Made by a program: the position numbers and the translations under genes | Part shown: piece after piece, positions 1-8,011 of the stretch | How positions within the stretch are numbered: the first letter of the stretch is position 1 | Layout of the letters: every line of letters starts with the position of its first letter | Assembly (NCBI GenBank): GCA_963666995.1 | Contig: OY762941.1 | Location: 3,100,001 to 3,164,000 of the forward strand | DNA: 64,000 nt | From: Syntrophobacter sp963666995 | GTDB taxonomy: Bacteria; Desulfobacterota; Syntrophobacteria; Syntrophobacterales; Syntrophobacteraceae | Reading direction: 5' to 3' | Notes under the pieces: model-generated | Told to the model about the DNA's origin: nothing | What the model saw: the letters and a program-made list of their open reading frames with translations, nothing else | Databases searched by the model: none

Positions 1-811
1 TGATGCCGCCCCACTCTCCGATCTGCAGTCCGGCGTCGCGGGCAAGTTTTGTCTCGGGGCGTACTCCGATGGCGAGAATGACGATATCCGCCTCCTCGCT
101 TCCCCCTGATTGAAGATGGATGGAAATGGCTCCGTTCGGCAGCTTTTCGAAGCCCGCCGCCGCCTCTCCAAGGCGGAGCGAAACGCCCTGCTTCTTCAGT
201 TCTTCATGCACCTGAGACATCATTTCGACGTCCATTACGGGCATGACCTGGTCCTGCATTTCAACGATCGTCACGTTGAGCCCGAGTTTTACCAGGTTTT
301 CGGTCATTTCGAGACCGATGAACCCACCTCCCACCACAACCGCGCGCTTTGCACCGAATTGCGTGATCCATTCCTTGATCTGTCTGCTGTCCAGTATGTT
401 TCTTATGGTAAAAATGCCGGGCAGGCCGACTCCAGGAATGGGAGGCTTTATGGGGGATGCGCCGGGGGACAGGACCAGGGCGTCATACTTCTCACGATAC
501 TTTTTGCCGTCCGTGAGGTCTTCGATTTCTACTTCGCTCTTTTCGCGATCGATTGACTTCACCTCTGAATTGAGACGCACATCGATAGTGAAGCGCTTCC
601 TGAAGAGTTCCGGACTTGCCACCAGGAGGGCTTCTTCTTTTTTTATGACGTTCCCCACGTAATAGGGCAATCCGCAATTGGCAAAGGAAACGAAGGGTCC
701 CTTCTCAAAGAGGATAATTTCAGCCTCTTCCGAGAGTCTTCTGGCCCGCGCGGCACACGAAGCGCCACCAGCCACTCCCCCAACAATGAGAATACGCTTA
801 CCGGATTTCAT
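1..811 (-). CDS. CoA-disulfide / persulfide reductase-like FAD oxidoreductase (C-terminus outside window)
   Basis: Reading the complement from the ATG at 811 gives an open frame of 270 codons that runs off the left edge. Visible are an N-terminal FAD-binding segment (ILIVGGVAGGASCAARAR, residues 7-24), a single redox cysteine, Cys46, in SFANCGLPYYVG, and a second nucleotide-binding segment (VVVGGGFIGLEM, about 158-169). One cysteine in this SFxNCGLPY context is typical of the CoA-disulfide reductase / NADH oxidase / NADH-dependent persulfide reductase family, which reduces CoA-linked or sulfane disulfides with NAD(P)H. Many members carry a C-terminal rhodanese domain, which cannot be seen here. 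It is probably cytoplasmic. The exact substrate cannot be chosen among family members. Confidence 0.85.
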   Translation of the reverse strand, partial: MKSGKRILIVGGVAGGASCAARARRLSEEAEIILFEKGPFVSFANCGLPYYVGNVIKKEEALLVASPELFRKRFTIDVRLNSEVKSIDREKSEVEIEDLTDGKKYREKYDALVLSPGASPIKPPIPGVGLPGIFTIRNILDSRQIKEWITQFGAKRAVVVGGGFIGLEMTENLVKLGLNVTIVEMQDQVMPVMDVEMMSQVHEELKKQGVSLRLGEAAAGFEKLPNGAISIHLQSGGSEEADIVILAIGVRPETKLARDAGLQIGEWGGI

Positions 812-1245
812 GTCTTCCTCGTCCTGATTCTATAAGTTTTCGACAGGTTGATGCAAAACTCAGCTTTTCCATATTGACTCCACGGCCATGAAAATCCGCC
901 GTATCTGCCAGGCTCGAAACGCTCTCCGTCAACCTTCCATCCTAAATTTTTACACTCCAGATCTGTGGAAGGCAAGGTGAAAAACCGTCCGGATACTCGC
1001 GGGCCGGAGACCGGAGCCGAGGTCCATGGAAGCGCTTTGACGCGCGCCTCGGCTTATCCATGCGGCTATGGTACCCCCATGCACCGGTTCTGCTGAGACG
1101 ATGGCTTTAATCCCTTCAAAGTCAGTTGAGTTGCATCGAACCAGAAGTCGGAAGCCTCGAACCCGAATCGGAGCCTGGGGGATGGTTGGAGAATCCGGTC
1201 GTGGTGGAAGTGGTGAGGTGGTGAAAAGCTCCGGGGTGGAACCGG
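812..1245. other. Intergenic, no convincing gene
   Basis: This 434-base stretch lies upstream of the flavoprotein gene and downstream of a small membrane-protein frame. Short open frames exist but lack family resemblance. A near-perfect palindrome (GAACCGGT / ACCGGTTC, about 1240-1256) overlaps the stop codon of the small frame at 1246. No promoter or terminator with a T-run was recognised. Confidence 0.4.
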
Positions 1246-1446
1246 TTACCGGTTCAGGAACCCTGCAACGATGAATGCCGCGACGCTGAAAGAAAAGAAA
1301 ACATAGCCGGCGAAGATCAGAAAAGAGGCCGCTCTGCGATGGCCTTCCCTGTTCTTTATCCTGAGCCACGTCCCGGCGGTGACAAGCAACGCCGCAACGA
1401 CTCCCGGAATGATCACCGTTTCACGTGCAAGAAAAAAAGACTGCAT
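1246..1446 (-). CDS. Small two-helix membrane protein, function unknown
   Basis: A 66-residue frame with an ATG start and a GGGGGAG-like ribosome-binding site about 11 bases upstream. The product has two hydrophobic stretches (about residues 10-27 and 41-63) separated by a short basic loop (RIKNREGHRRAA). That is the look of a small inner-membrane hairpin protein. No family was recognised. Its neighbours (flavoprotein gene, ABC operon) are on the same strand but separated by several hundred bases, so it is probably transcribed alone. It could be spurious, but the hydrophobic pattern and the charged loop argue for a real gene. Confidence 0.45.
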   Translation of the reverse strand: MQSFFLARETVIIPGVVAALLVTAGTWLRIKNREGHRRAASFLIFAGYVFFSFSVAAFIVAGFLNR

Positions 1447-1730
1447 TGCTGTGGAGACTCCCCCATGTGTGTGGGGCCTGACGGCATCGCCCCGGCGCCC
1501 GTATCATCGTGACCGGCTTTCCCGCAGGTGCATGGACCGGCGGAACCGTGAACCCTCCGTGCCCCGGCCGTGGAGACCCCCATGCGTACATGCGGTGACC
1601 GGGGACGTCATTGCGGGGTGCACTCATACGAAAACACGGGTCACAAGCTGTGAAGCCGGCGGCTGCAGGGGTTATTGTCCACCGAGGGAAATGGAACCGA
1701 TCCGGCCGGGCGTTCGACGTGAGCCGGTCT

Positions 1731-2609
1731 CTATTTCAGTTCCGAGTATGCTTCCAGAAAATCGGATACGGAACTCCTGCAACCTCGCTCGAATGCCTTC
1801 ATGGCTTCCTCGTGCAGTATCTCGAGTGCTTCCCGCTTATAGTTGAGATACTCCTTCGAAGTCAACATCCCGAACCGGCGGGGACGGGACAGTTCAATGT
1901 CCATGACTTTACGCACTTTGGCCGGGCGGTTGCTCAGGACGATCAGCCTGTCCGCAAGAAAGATCGCTTCTTCAAGTTCTGATGTGACGAAAAGATTCGT
2001 GATTCCGTGTTCTTCAAAAAGCCTGACGTAATATTCCTGCATCAGTTCCCTGGTCATTGCGTCAAGGCCCCTGAACGGCTCATCCATCATCATGACCCTG
2101 GGCGTGTTGATCAGAGCGCGCACCAGTTCCGCTCGCCGCTGCATCCCGCCCGAAAGCTGCGAGGAATACTTGTCCCTGAAATCGGCCAGCCCGACCTTCT
2201 TCAGAAGCGCCATCGCTTCTTCTTCCAACTGCTTCCTGTCCTTCTCCCGTCTCACCATCGGGCCGTAAATGACGTTCTGCATCGTGGTCATCCAGGGGAA
2301 AAGCGCGGTTTCCTGGAACACGACCAGGCGGTCCCGCCCGGGGCCTTTCACTGGATGACCGTCAACGGTTACCGAACCCGATTCCACGAATTCATAGCCC
2401 GCCAGGATGTTGATGAGAGTGGTCTTCCCGCACCCGGACGGCCCTACGAGCACCGTCAATTTGCCGGGTTCCAGAATGAAAGAGCAGTCTTCGATCACGA
2501 TCTGGCGCAAGGGCCCCAATCCATAGGACTTGCGGATGGATCTGATTTCCATTTGACCCGATGCGGCCCGGTCCGCCTTCTGCGCGGCATTTTCGAAGTT
2601 CTGTGTCAT
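1731..2609 (-). CDS. ABC transporter ATP-binding protein, nitrate/sulfonate/taurine type (second ATPase of operon)
   Basis: A 292-residue ABC ATPase. It has a Walker A motif (GPSGCGKTT, near residue 57), a Q-loop (VVFQETALFPW), the signature QLSGGMQRRAELVRAL and a Walker B motif (VMMMDEPFRGLD). The switch position of the H-loop reads VTSELEEA, so the usual His is replaced by Ser. The first ATPase of the same operon retains HDLEEA. The family (SsuB/TauB/NrtD) powers uptake of small anions such as sulfonates, nitrate or aromatic acids. It is the last gene of the five-gene operon, 38 bases after the second permease. The two ATPases may work as a pair in which this subunit is catalytically weaker. 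The substrate is unknown. Confidence 0.88.
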   Translation of the reverse strand: MTQNFENAAQKADRAASGQMEIRSIRKSYGLGPLRQIVIEDCSFILEPGKLTVLVGPSGCGKTTLINILAGYEFVESGSVTVDGHPVKGPGRDRLVVFQETALFPWMTTMQNVIYGPMVRREKDRKQLEEEAMALLKKVGLADFRDKYSSQLSGGMQRRAELVRALINTPRVMMMDEPFRGLDAMTRELMQEYYVRLFEEHGITNLFVTSELEEAIFLADRLIVLSNRPAKVRKVMDIELSRPRRFGMLTSKEYLNYKREALEILHEEAMKAFERGCRSSVSDFLEAYSELK

Positions 2610-2647
2610 AAGCTCCGCCCTGTTACAAATTCATGGGGAAAACGGGA

Positions 2648-3475
2648 TCAGTTGATCCTGAGCCAAGGCGTTATACGGGACCCGATGAAACGGATAATCG
2701 AGCTGGAAACATAGCCGGCGATGCCGATGCTGATCATTCCGATGACGATCACCGGATAATCTCCGGCGACATAGGATTTCCAGGTCAGAAACCCCAGCCC
2801 GGAACGGCTCGCAATCATTTCGGCGGCAACGACCACTTCCCAGGTGATCCCCATGCCGACCGTCATGCCCGTGAACAGGCTCGGCAGGGTCGCCGGAAGG
2901 ATGATGCGCCAGAAGATGTCCCTGTTCGTCGACCCCAAAGACCTTGCCGCGCGAACGTAGCGGATATCGATGTTGTTCACTCCCCCGAGGATATTGAGGA
3001 CCGTCGTAAAAAAAGCACCGAGAAACGTGACGAATATCATGCTCATCTGCGGCGTGGGCCAGAAGATGACCGCGGCGGGAACCCATGCGAGGGGAGGGAT
3101 CGGCCTCAGTATTTCGATGATCGGGAAGGAAATGTCGCGAAAATTCCTGCTCATGCCCATGAGCAGCCCCAATGGAACTCCAACTAGCTGGGCCACGACG
3201 AAGCCTGCAAAAACGCGCTCGAAGCTCACGAGCCAGGATTCCCAATAATAGGAACTGCCCATGAGGCCTCCGAAAGCCCCGATCACGGACGTTGGCGCGG
3301 GGATCATGCCGATCACGGGGAGTTTCATCCTCGCGGCAAATTCCCAGAAAATCACCGCGATGACCATGGCGATGACGCCGCGGTAGAGGGTCTTGCTGAA
3401 AATTGACTCCTTCAGCTTCTTCAGTCCGCTTCCCGCATGACCGGCGGCGTTGTTCCTCTGAGCCATCTTTTCCAT
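2648..3475 (-). CDS. ABC transporter permease, SsuC/TauC type (second permease)
   Basis: A 275-residue integral membrane protein with about six hydrophobic segments and a BPD-type EAA loop near the centre (VRAARSLGSTNRDIFWRIIL), which contacts the ATPase. The preceding PPLAWVPAAVIFW segment is typical of the nitrate/taurine/sulfonate permease family. It starts 23 bases after the first ATPase gene. It resembles the other permease in the operon at every landmark, so the pair probably arose by duplication and may form a heterodimeric channel. The substrate cannot be read from the sequence. Confidence 0.88.
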   Translation of the reverse strand: MEKMAQRNNAAGHAGSGLKKLKESIFSKTLYRGVIAMVIAVIFWEFAARMKLPVIGMIPAPTSVIGAFGGLMGSSYYWESWLVSFERVFAGFVVAQLVGVPLGLLMGMSRNFRDISFPIIEILRPIPPLAWVPAAVIFWPTPQMSMIFVTFLGAFFTTVLNILGGVNNIDIRYVRAARSLGSTNRDIFWRIILPATLPSLFTGMTVGMGITWEVVVAAEMIASRSGLGFLTWKSYVAGDYPVIVIGMISIGIAGYVSSSIIRFIGSRITPWLRIN

Positions 3476-3498
3476 CCTGCTGCCACGGTGCGAATGGG

Positions 3499-4389
3499 CT
3501 AGGCCATTTCCCGCTCTCCGGCCTCAAAAGCTTTCCTGGCTTCTTCGTGTACTGCATCGAGCACTTCCACCTTGAGTTCCCTGTACCGCTCGGAGGAGAG
3601 GACGCGAAAGTCCCTGGGTCTCGGAATGCCCACTTCGATTATCTTCTTGATCCGTCCGGGTCTGGTCGTCATCACGACCACCCTGTCTCCGAGATAGATC
3701 GCTTCCTCGAGATCGTGGGTGATGAAGAAGACCGTCTTCTTTGCGAGGTCGTACACGTCGAGCAGGTGTTTGTGCATGACGCTCTTGGTCAGGGCGTCCA
3801 TCGCTCGGTAAGGTTCGTCGAGAAGGAGGACCTTGAGGTCGTTCATCATGGCGCGGGCAATCTCCACGCGCCTTCGCATGCCTGATGATATTTCGTTGAG
3901 ATAACAATGTGATATGCCCTTAAGCCCCATCTGGGCCAGCAGTTCTTCGGCTGCGGCCCTCGCCTGGGCCCTGGACATCCTGCCCTGAACCACGGGCCCG
4001 TAAATGACGTTTTCCATAACCGTATACCAGGGGAAGAGCGCACCGTTCTGGAAGACGACGATACGGTCCTCTCCCGGCTCCGCCATCCTGTTCGCCGAAC
4101 AGATGATCTGCCCGTCCAGGGTGATTTCACCGGAAGAGATGCTGTGGAAACCCGCAACGGCATTGAGCAGCGTCGTTTTTCCACATCCCGAAGGTCCGAC
4201 GATTACGCAGAATTCCCCCGCCTCGATTTCCAGGGAGCAGTTGTCGAGGGCCAAAACGTCAGCCCCGCCGGGGTCGAATATCTTGGTCACGTTCCGTATG
4301 CTGAGCTTGCCGGCGAGTGGCGCTCCGGTTGACCCCTTTCCGTCCCGGTTATCGGAAACGGTGACATTCCCGTGTTCGGGAGACATCAT
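3499..4389 (-). CDS. ABC transporter ATP-binding protein, nitrate/sulfonate/taurine type (first ATPase)
   Basis: A 296-residue ATPase with Walker A GPSGCGKTT, Q-loop VVFQNGALFPW, signature EISSGMRRRVEIARAM, Walker B VLLLDEPYRAMD and H-loop FITHDLEEA. The signature has SSGM rather than SGGQ. The start was set at 4389 because its ATG overlaps the upstream permease stop as ATGA, which implies translational coupling. A longer frame upstream only reads through the permease gene. It energises import through one or both of the adjacent permeases. The C-terminal tail (about residues 235-296) is shared in style with the second ATPase. Confidence 0.87.
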   Translation of the reverse strand: MMSPEHGNVTVSDNRDGKGSTGAPLAGKLSIRNVTKIFDPGGADVLALDNCSLEIEAGEFCVIVGPSGCGKTTLLNAVAGFHSISSGEITLDGQIICSANRMAEPGEDRIVVFQNGALFPWYTVMENVIYGPVVQGRMSRAQARAAAEELLAQMGLKGISHCYLNEISSGMRRRVEIARAMMNDLKVLLLDEPYRAMDALTKSVMHKHLLDVYDLAKKTVFFITHDLEEAIYLGDRVVVMTTRPGRIKKIIEVGIPRPRDFRVLSSERYRELKVEVLDAVHEEARKAFEAGEREMA

Positions 4390-5306
4390 GGCGCTATTTC
4401 CCTTACCTTCCATTTCATGAGAAGCGTTCCCACAAATCTTATCGCGGCGCTGCTTGCCCACCCGATGAAGCCGAGGGTTACCATGGCGATGACGATGATG
4501 GGATATTGAACCATAACAAACGAGTTCCAGATGAGATAGCCCAGGCCGTACTCGCCGGCGAGCATCTCTCCGGCCACAAGAGAAAACCAGGCGACACCCA
4601 TGCTGATCTGAAGCCCGGTGAAGATGAACGGAAGCGCTCCGGGCACCACGACATTGAAGAAGAGATGGCGCTGTTTGGCCCCGAGGCACCGTGCGGCGCG
4701 GAAGTAGACCTCATCAATGGATTCGACGCCCAGGAGTGTATTCAGGGTGGTTGCGAAGAAGGCGGCCAGAAAGGTAAGGTAGATAATTGCCGCCTCGCGG
4801 GCCGGCCACATCAGAATGGCGAGAGGAACCCACGCCAGCATGGGAATGGGCCTCAGGGTTTCCATTATTGGGAACGTATAGTCTTTGAACGTTCTCTTCC
4901 AACCCATGAACAGCCCGAGTGGAACGCCCAGCACAGTGGCAAGCCCGAAGGCCTGCAGGACGCGCATCAGGCTTTTCCATATGTGCAGGTAATATTCCGG
5001 TACGTAAATGGATATTCCGTACACCGGGTCCCGGGAGAACCATTCCTCAAAAACCGAGACGGGCCCCGGCAGTTTCTCGAACCGGGGCAGCTTCAACACC
5101 TCGGTGGTCAGGTACCAGAACAGCATGAAGAGGCCAAGTCCCAGCAGCATGAGATAGGGCTTCGGACTTTTCAGCCATCGTTTCAGCCGATAGCCCATCA
5201 TCTCAAAGGCCGAAATCTCAATGTCCGCCGGGACTTCAACTTTTCCGGCGTCAGAATCGCCCGGTTGCATAGATCGTCCTGAAGAGTTGCCCCTGCTTAA
5301 AGTCAC
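4386..5306 (-). CDS. ABC transporter permease, SsuC/TauC type (first permease)
   Basis: A 306-residue permease with a cytoplasmic N-terminal tail of about 50 residues, a first membrane helix near residues 52-68, and the family landmark PIPMLAWVPLAILMW followed by an EAA-type loop (FRAARCLGAKQRHLFF). The GTG start overlaps the binding-protein stop as GTGA. An internal ATG at codon 13 (position 5270) has its own AGGA ribosome-binding site and is a possible alternative start. It forms the membrane pore for the substrate delivered by the upstream binding protein. Confidence 0.87.
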   Translation of the reverse strand: MTLSRGNSSGRSMQPGDSDAGKVEVPADIEISAFEMMGYRLKRWLKSPKPYLMLLGLGLFMLFWYLTTEVLKLPRFEKLPGPVSVFEEWFSRDPVYGISIYVPEYYLHIWKSLMRVLQAFGLATVLGVPLGLFMGWKRTFKDYTFPIMETLRPIPMLAWVPLAILMWPAREAAIIYLTFLAAFFATTLNTLLGVESIDEVYFRAARCLGAKQRHLFFNVVVPGALPFIFTGLQISMGVAWFSLVAGEMLAGEYGLGYLIWNSFVMVQYPIIVIAMVTLGFIGWASSAAIRFVGTLLMKWKVREIAP

Positions 5307-6418
5307 TTGAAAGGATCTTGCTCGGGGGGCTGTCCCTCGATGACCGCGACAGGCGCCTTCAGGCCTTTTTCGGTCAGGATCTTTCTTGCGATCGAATCGT
5401 CAATGGTCTTCGGTAGCGGCTTGTCGTATTTGATGGCCTTCTCGGAGAACAGGAACGCAAAAACATCCGATATGTTCTTCTGAACCTTTTCATCGAATAT
5501 GAACGGCTTCCACTCCCTGTCTTTCGTGCCGCCCACAGCTTGGGGGATTTGCCCGTAAATCGAGTACCAGAGCACCCTTTCGGGAATGCCGGTGGCATTC
5601 TTGGCGACCATCCTGGTCACCTCGCTCCAGTTCTTCGGATCGGACAGGAACAACTGTGCATCGAGTTCCGACCTGATCCAGGCTTCGGCAAGATCCGGGC
5701 GTTTATCGATAAGATCGCCCCGCATCACCAGAATCCCGAGGTCGGGGTTGTTCACGACGGTACCGGTGGCCGCTATCCTGGCAATGCCTTCGCCGACCAG
5801 GTCGCATATCCTTGAGATCGTAGGTTCCCACATGGCGGCCGCGTCGAGTTTTCCGATGCGGAAGTTGCTCGCAATGACTTCGATGGACTGGTTCAGGTAC
5901 TCCGCGGGCTTGATGTTGTATTTGGCAAAAACCATTCTGAGATACTGGTCGGCGGCGCTGCCCTTGGGAGCGGCGACGATTTTGCCGTCGCACCACTTGA
6001 TCGCTTCCTCGGGAGATGCGAATTTGGGAGCGTCCTTCTTGACAAGCAGCAGAGAGCACCGCATGCCGTCGGACATTCCGAGGCTCGCAACCATGCGGAT
6101 GTCGGCCTGTTCGGGTTTCGTCGAAGCAAGTGTTGCGGGCATGATGCTCATGTAGCCGATCTGCTGCTTGCCCGCGAGCATGTTGTTCGCGATGATCGAC
6201 CCCTGGAGGGCGGGTTGAAAATCTACTTTCACATCTTTGGGAAAATACTTCTTCCAAAGTCCGAGTTCCTGATTCACGGCTACCTGGTAGGAGATCGTGT
6301 CGTAGGGTTGAAATCCGACCACAACTTCTTCTTCAGCAAAGGCCGGCGGAATGCTCAGCGCCAGCACCGAGCAAAGAACAGCCATTGCCGCAAACATGAT
6401 ACCTGCCGGTTTCTTCAT
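5303..6418 (-). CDS. Periplasmic substrate-binding protein, SsuA/NMT1-like
   Basis: A 371-residue secreted protein with a typical signal peptide (basic MKKP start, hydrophobic core, cleavage probably after PPAFA). The mature part begins VVVGFQPYDTISYQVAV and has the two-lobe layout of SsuA/TauA/NrtA-type binding proteins. These families bind sulfonates, taurine, nitrate or pyrimidine precursors, and the residues here do not single one out. The ATG at 6418 was preferred to the in-frame TTG at 6424 because a GGGAGGG site lies 7-8 bases upstream. It is the first gene of the five-gene operon (binding protein, permease, ATPase, permease, ATPase). Confidence 0.88.
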   Translation of the reverse strand: MKKPAGIMFAAMAVLCSVLALSIPPAFAEEEVVVGFQPYDTISYQVAVNQELGLWKKYFPKDVKVDFQPALQGSIIANNMLAGKQQIGYMSIMPATLASTKPEQADIRMVASLGMSDGMRCSLLLVKKDAPKFASPEEAIKWCDGKIVAAPKGSAADQYLRMVFAKYNIKPAEYLNQSIEVIASNFRIGKLDAAAMWEPTISRICDLVGEGIARIAATGTVVNNPDLGILVMRGDLIDKRPDLAEAWIRSELDAQLFLSDPKNWSEVTRMVAKNATGIPERVLWYSIYGQIPQAVGGTKDREWKPFIFDEKVQKNISDVFAFLFSEKAIKYDKPLPKTIDDSIARKILTEKGLKAPVAVIEGQPPEQDPFK

Positions 6419-7008
6419 ACCCAATCCCTCCCGTACGCTGGTTGGAAGTTTAGGAAATGATATTCAGGATACCAGTTCCCCATGTTGTTTCTCCAGTAGT
6501 AATTTGCATCCGGCGACCGTGACAAACGAATTTTCCAAAGGCCCGGATTGGAGCCGGCCCTCGGGGTCCCGCAATACTGTGGCTTTAAGAAAAATCTCAA
6601 TGGCCCAAGCCGCCACCCCGGCGAGAGCCGCGGTCCGGAAAAGCCTGACTCGCCGGATTCCGGCAATACCGCCGGAATGACGTCCACGCACTCCCGCAAC
6701 GGGCCAAGGGGGTCTCAAAACAACACATCGCCGGGATCCTGAGTGTATCCCCCACGCAGGTGGGACGCCGGGAGCCTTCCGTTTCCGCGACCTCTCCAAG
6801 AAATTCCCCGCTTCGGACGCAATCTCTACTATTCCAATCGAAATGATAGCAATTAACCACACAAGAACTCGTCTGTCAAAGAGATTGTCGGCCCGCGGAT
6901 GAAGCCTCATGGAAAAAAATACGCCGCATCCGCGCTGCAGAACACGGTGTTGCCGGGATTTCATTCCCGGCCACGGCGCTTGCCCCGGGAGCGATTCCCC
7001 GGGGCCGT
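6419..7008. other. Intergenic between response regulator and ABC operon
   Basis: This 590-base region has no convincing gene. It must contain the promoter of the ABC operon (minus strand), but no clear -35/-10 pair stood out. It carries one divergent copy of a palindromic repeat (separate entry). I looked for a thiamine- or sulfur-type riboswitch core and did not see one. Confidence 0.4.
6612..6682. repeat. Dispersed palindromic repeat, divergent short copy
   Basis: One end has CACCCCGGCGAGAGCC and the other CCGCCGGAATGACG, the same terminal sequences as the repeats at 26426-26515 and 45017-45110, but with only about 20 bases between the arms. Each arm also contains its own small hairpin (CCGGATTCCGGC, CCGGCGAGAGCCG). 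It lies in non-coding DNA upstream of an ABC operon. Confidence 0.6.
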
Positions 7009-7701
7009 TCATTCATCCGACTCGGGATTCAATTTGTAACCCATACCGTAGATGGTGCTGATGATTTCTTTTCCGGGAAGGCACTTGGCGATCTTCTTTC
7101 GGAGGTTCTTTATGTGGGAGTCGATTGTCCTGTCGTAGCCCTCAAAATCATAGCCTTGAACGACATTGGTCAACTCGTTTCGCGAAAAGACCCGATCGGG
7201 GTGGGTCAAAAGCGTCCTCAGAAGATTATATTCGCAGGGAGTCAGTTTAAGCTCCCGGCCCCCGACAAGCACCTGGTGAGTTTCCGGGACCAGAATGACC
7301 TCCCCGACCTCAAGCTTCTTGTTGGTTTGCACGGAGCTGTTCCTTCTCAGCACTGCCTTTACACGCGCCACGACCTCCCTCGGGCTGAACGGTTTGCAGA
7401 CGTAATCATCCGCTCCCAGTTCCAATCCGAGCAGCCGATCGATCTCCTCGACTCTGGCGGTGATCATGATGATGGGAACATCCGAGAACTTCCTGATCTC
7501 CCGGCAGACCTCCATGCCGTCCATTCCCGGGAGCATGATATCCAGTAAAATGAGGCAGGGCATATTCTGCCTCACATGAGGGACAACTGAATCTCCACGG
7601 TCGAGGCAGGAGACCCGGTAACCGGCTTTCACCAGGTAATCCTTCAGGATTCCGGCAATTTTGACTTCATCCTCGACGACCATGACATCCCGACCCAACA
7701 T
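7009..7701 (-). CDS. baeR: BaeR-like OmpR-family response regulator
   Basis: A 230-residue two-domain regulator. The receiver carries acidic residues VVEDE, phospho-acceptor Asp54 in LLDIMLPGMDG, and the Lys of DDYVCKPFSPREVVARVK. The OmpR-type winged helix ends with RTIDSHIKNLRKK and IYGMGYKL. The EIDRLLGLELGADDYVCKP stretch closely matches what I know of E. coli BaeR, the envelope-stress regulator of MdtABC efflux. Start 7701 was chosen because GGAG lies 8 bases upstream. The frame stays open to 7893, but that extension is not family-like. It is downstream of the cognate kinase and faces away from the pump operon. Confidence 0.85.
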   Translation of the reverse strand: MLGRDVMVVEDEVKIAGILKDYLVKAGYRVSCLDRGDSVVPHVRQNMPCLILLDIMLPGMDGMEVCREIRKFSDVPIIMITARVEEIDRLLGLELGADDYVCKPFSPREVVARVKAVLRRNSSVQTNKKLEVGEVILVPETHQVLVGGRELKLTPCEYNLLRTLLTHPDRVFSRNELTNVVQGYDFEGYDRTIDSHIKNLRKKIAKCLPGKEIISTIYGMGYKLNPESDE

Positions 7702-8011
7702 TTGCATTTCTCCATTGATTGAGTTTATCTCCAGGCGAACGGCAAGCGGTTCGTCCATGCAGTGCCGAATTTCATTCCGGAGTGACGGCACGGCCTTTCG
7801 TTTCTCGCTCCCATGCTCCCGTGTGGGAGCGGTGAGCGATCTTCCATTAAACCTGTGATCCCCGGATAATTTCTCACTCTCGACTCTCTTCAATGTTCAG
7901 GCCGTGCCAGATACTGCGCCTTCTGCGCATCAGTTCTTCTGCATTCCCACTCATGAGGGGTTGTCGCCCAGAAGAAAAGTCCTTTGCGCCCGTCACCAAG
8001 TATAGAAGCAT
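7702..8011. other. Intergenic between kinase and regulator genes
   Basis: About 310 bases separate the kinase stop (8012) from the regulator start (7701) on the minus strand, unusually far for a two-component pair. The regulator may therefore have its own promoter. A TTTCTCCAT...GATTG string at about 7708-7722 resembles a BaeR-box with one extra base, but it also overlaps the regulator's ribosome-binding site, so I do not call it an operator. Confidence 0.35.

Noticed and set aside
5303..6418. Thiamine-precursor (THI5-type) transporter with a TPP riboswitch
   Set aside because: The binding protein has only general NMT1/SsuA likeness, and no TPP riboswitch core was seen in 6419-7008.
7708..7722. 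Second BaeR-box in front of the BaeR-like gene
   Set aside because: The match needs an extra base and coincides with the gene's own ribosome-binding site, so chance is likely.
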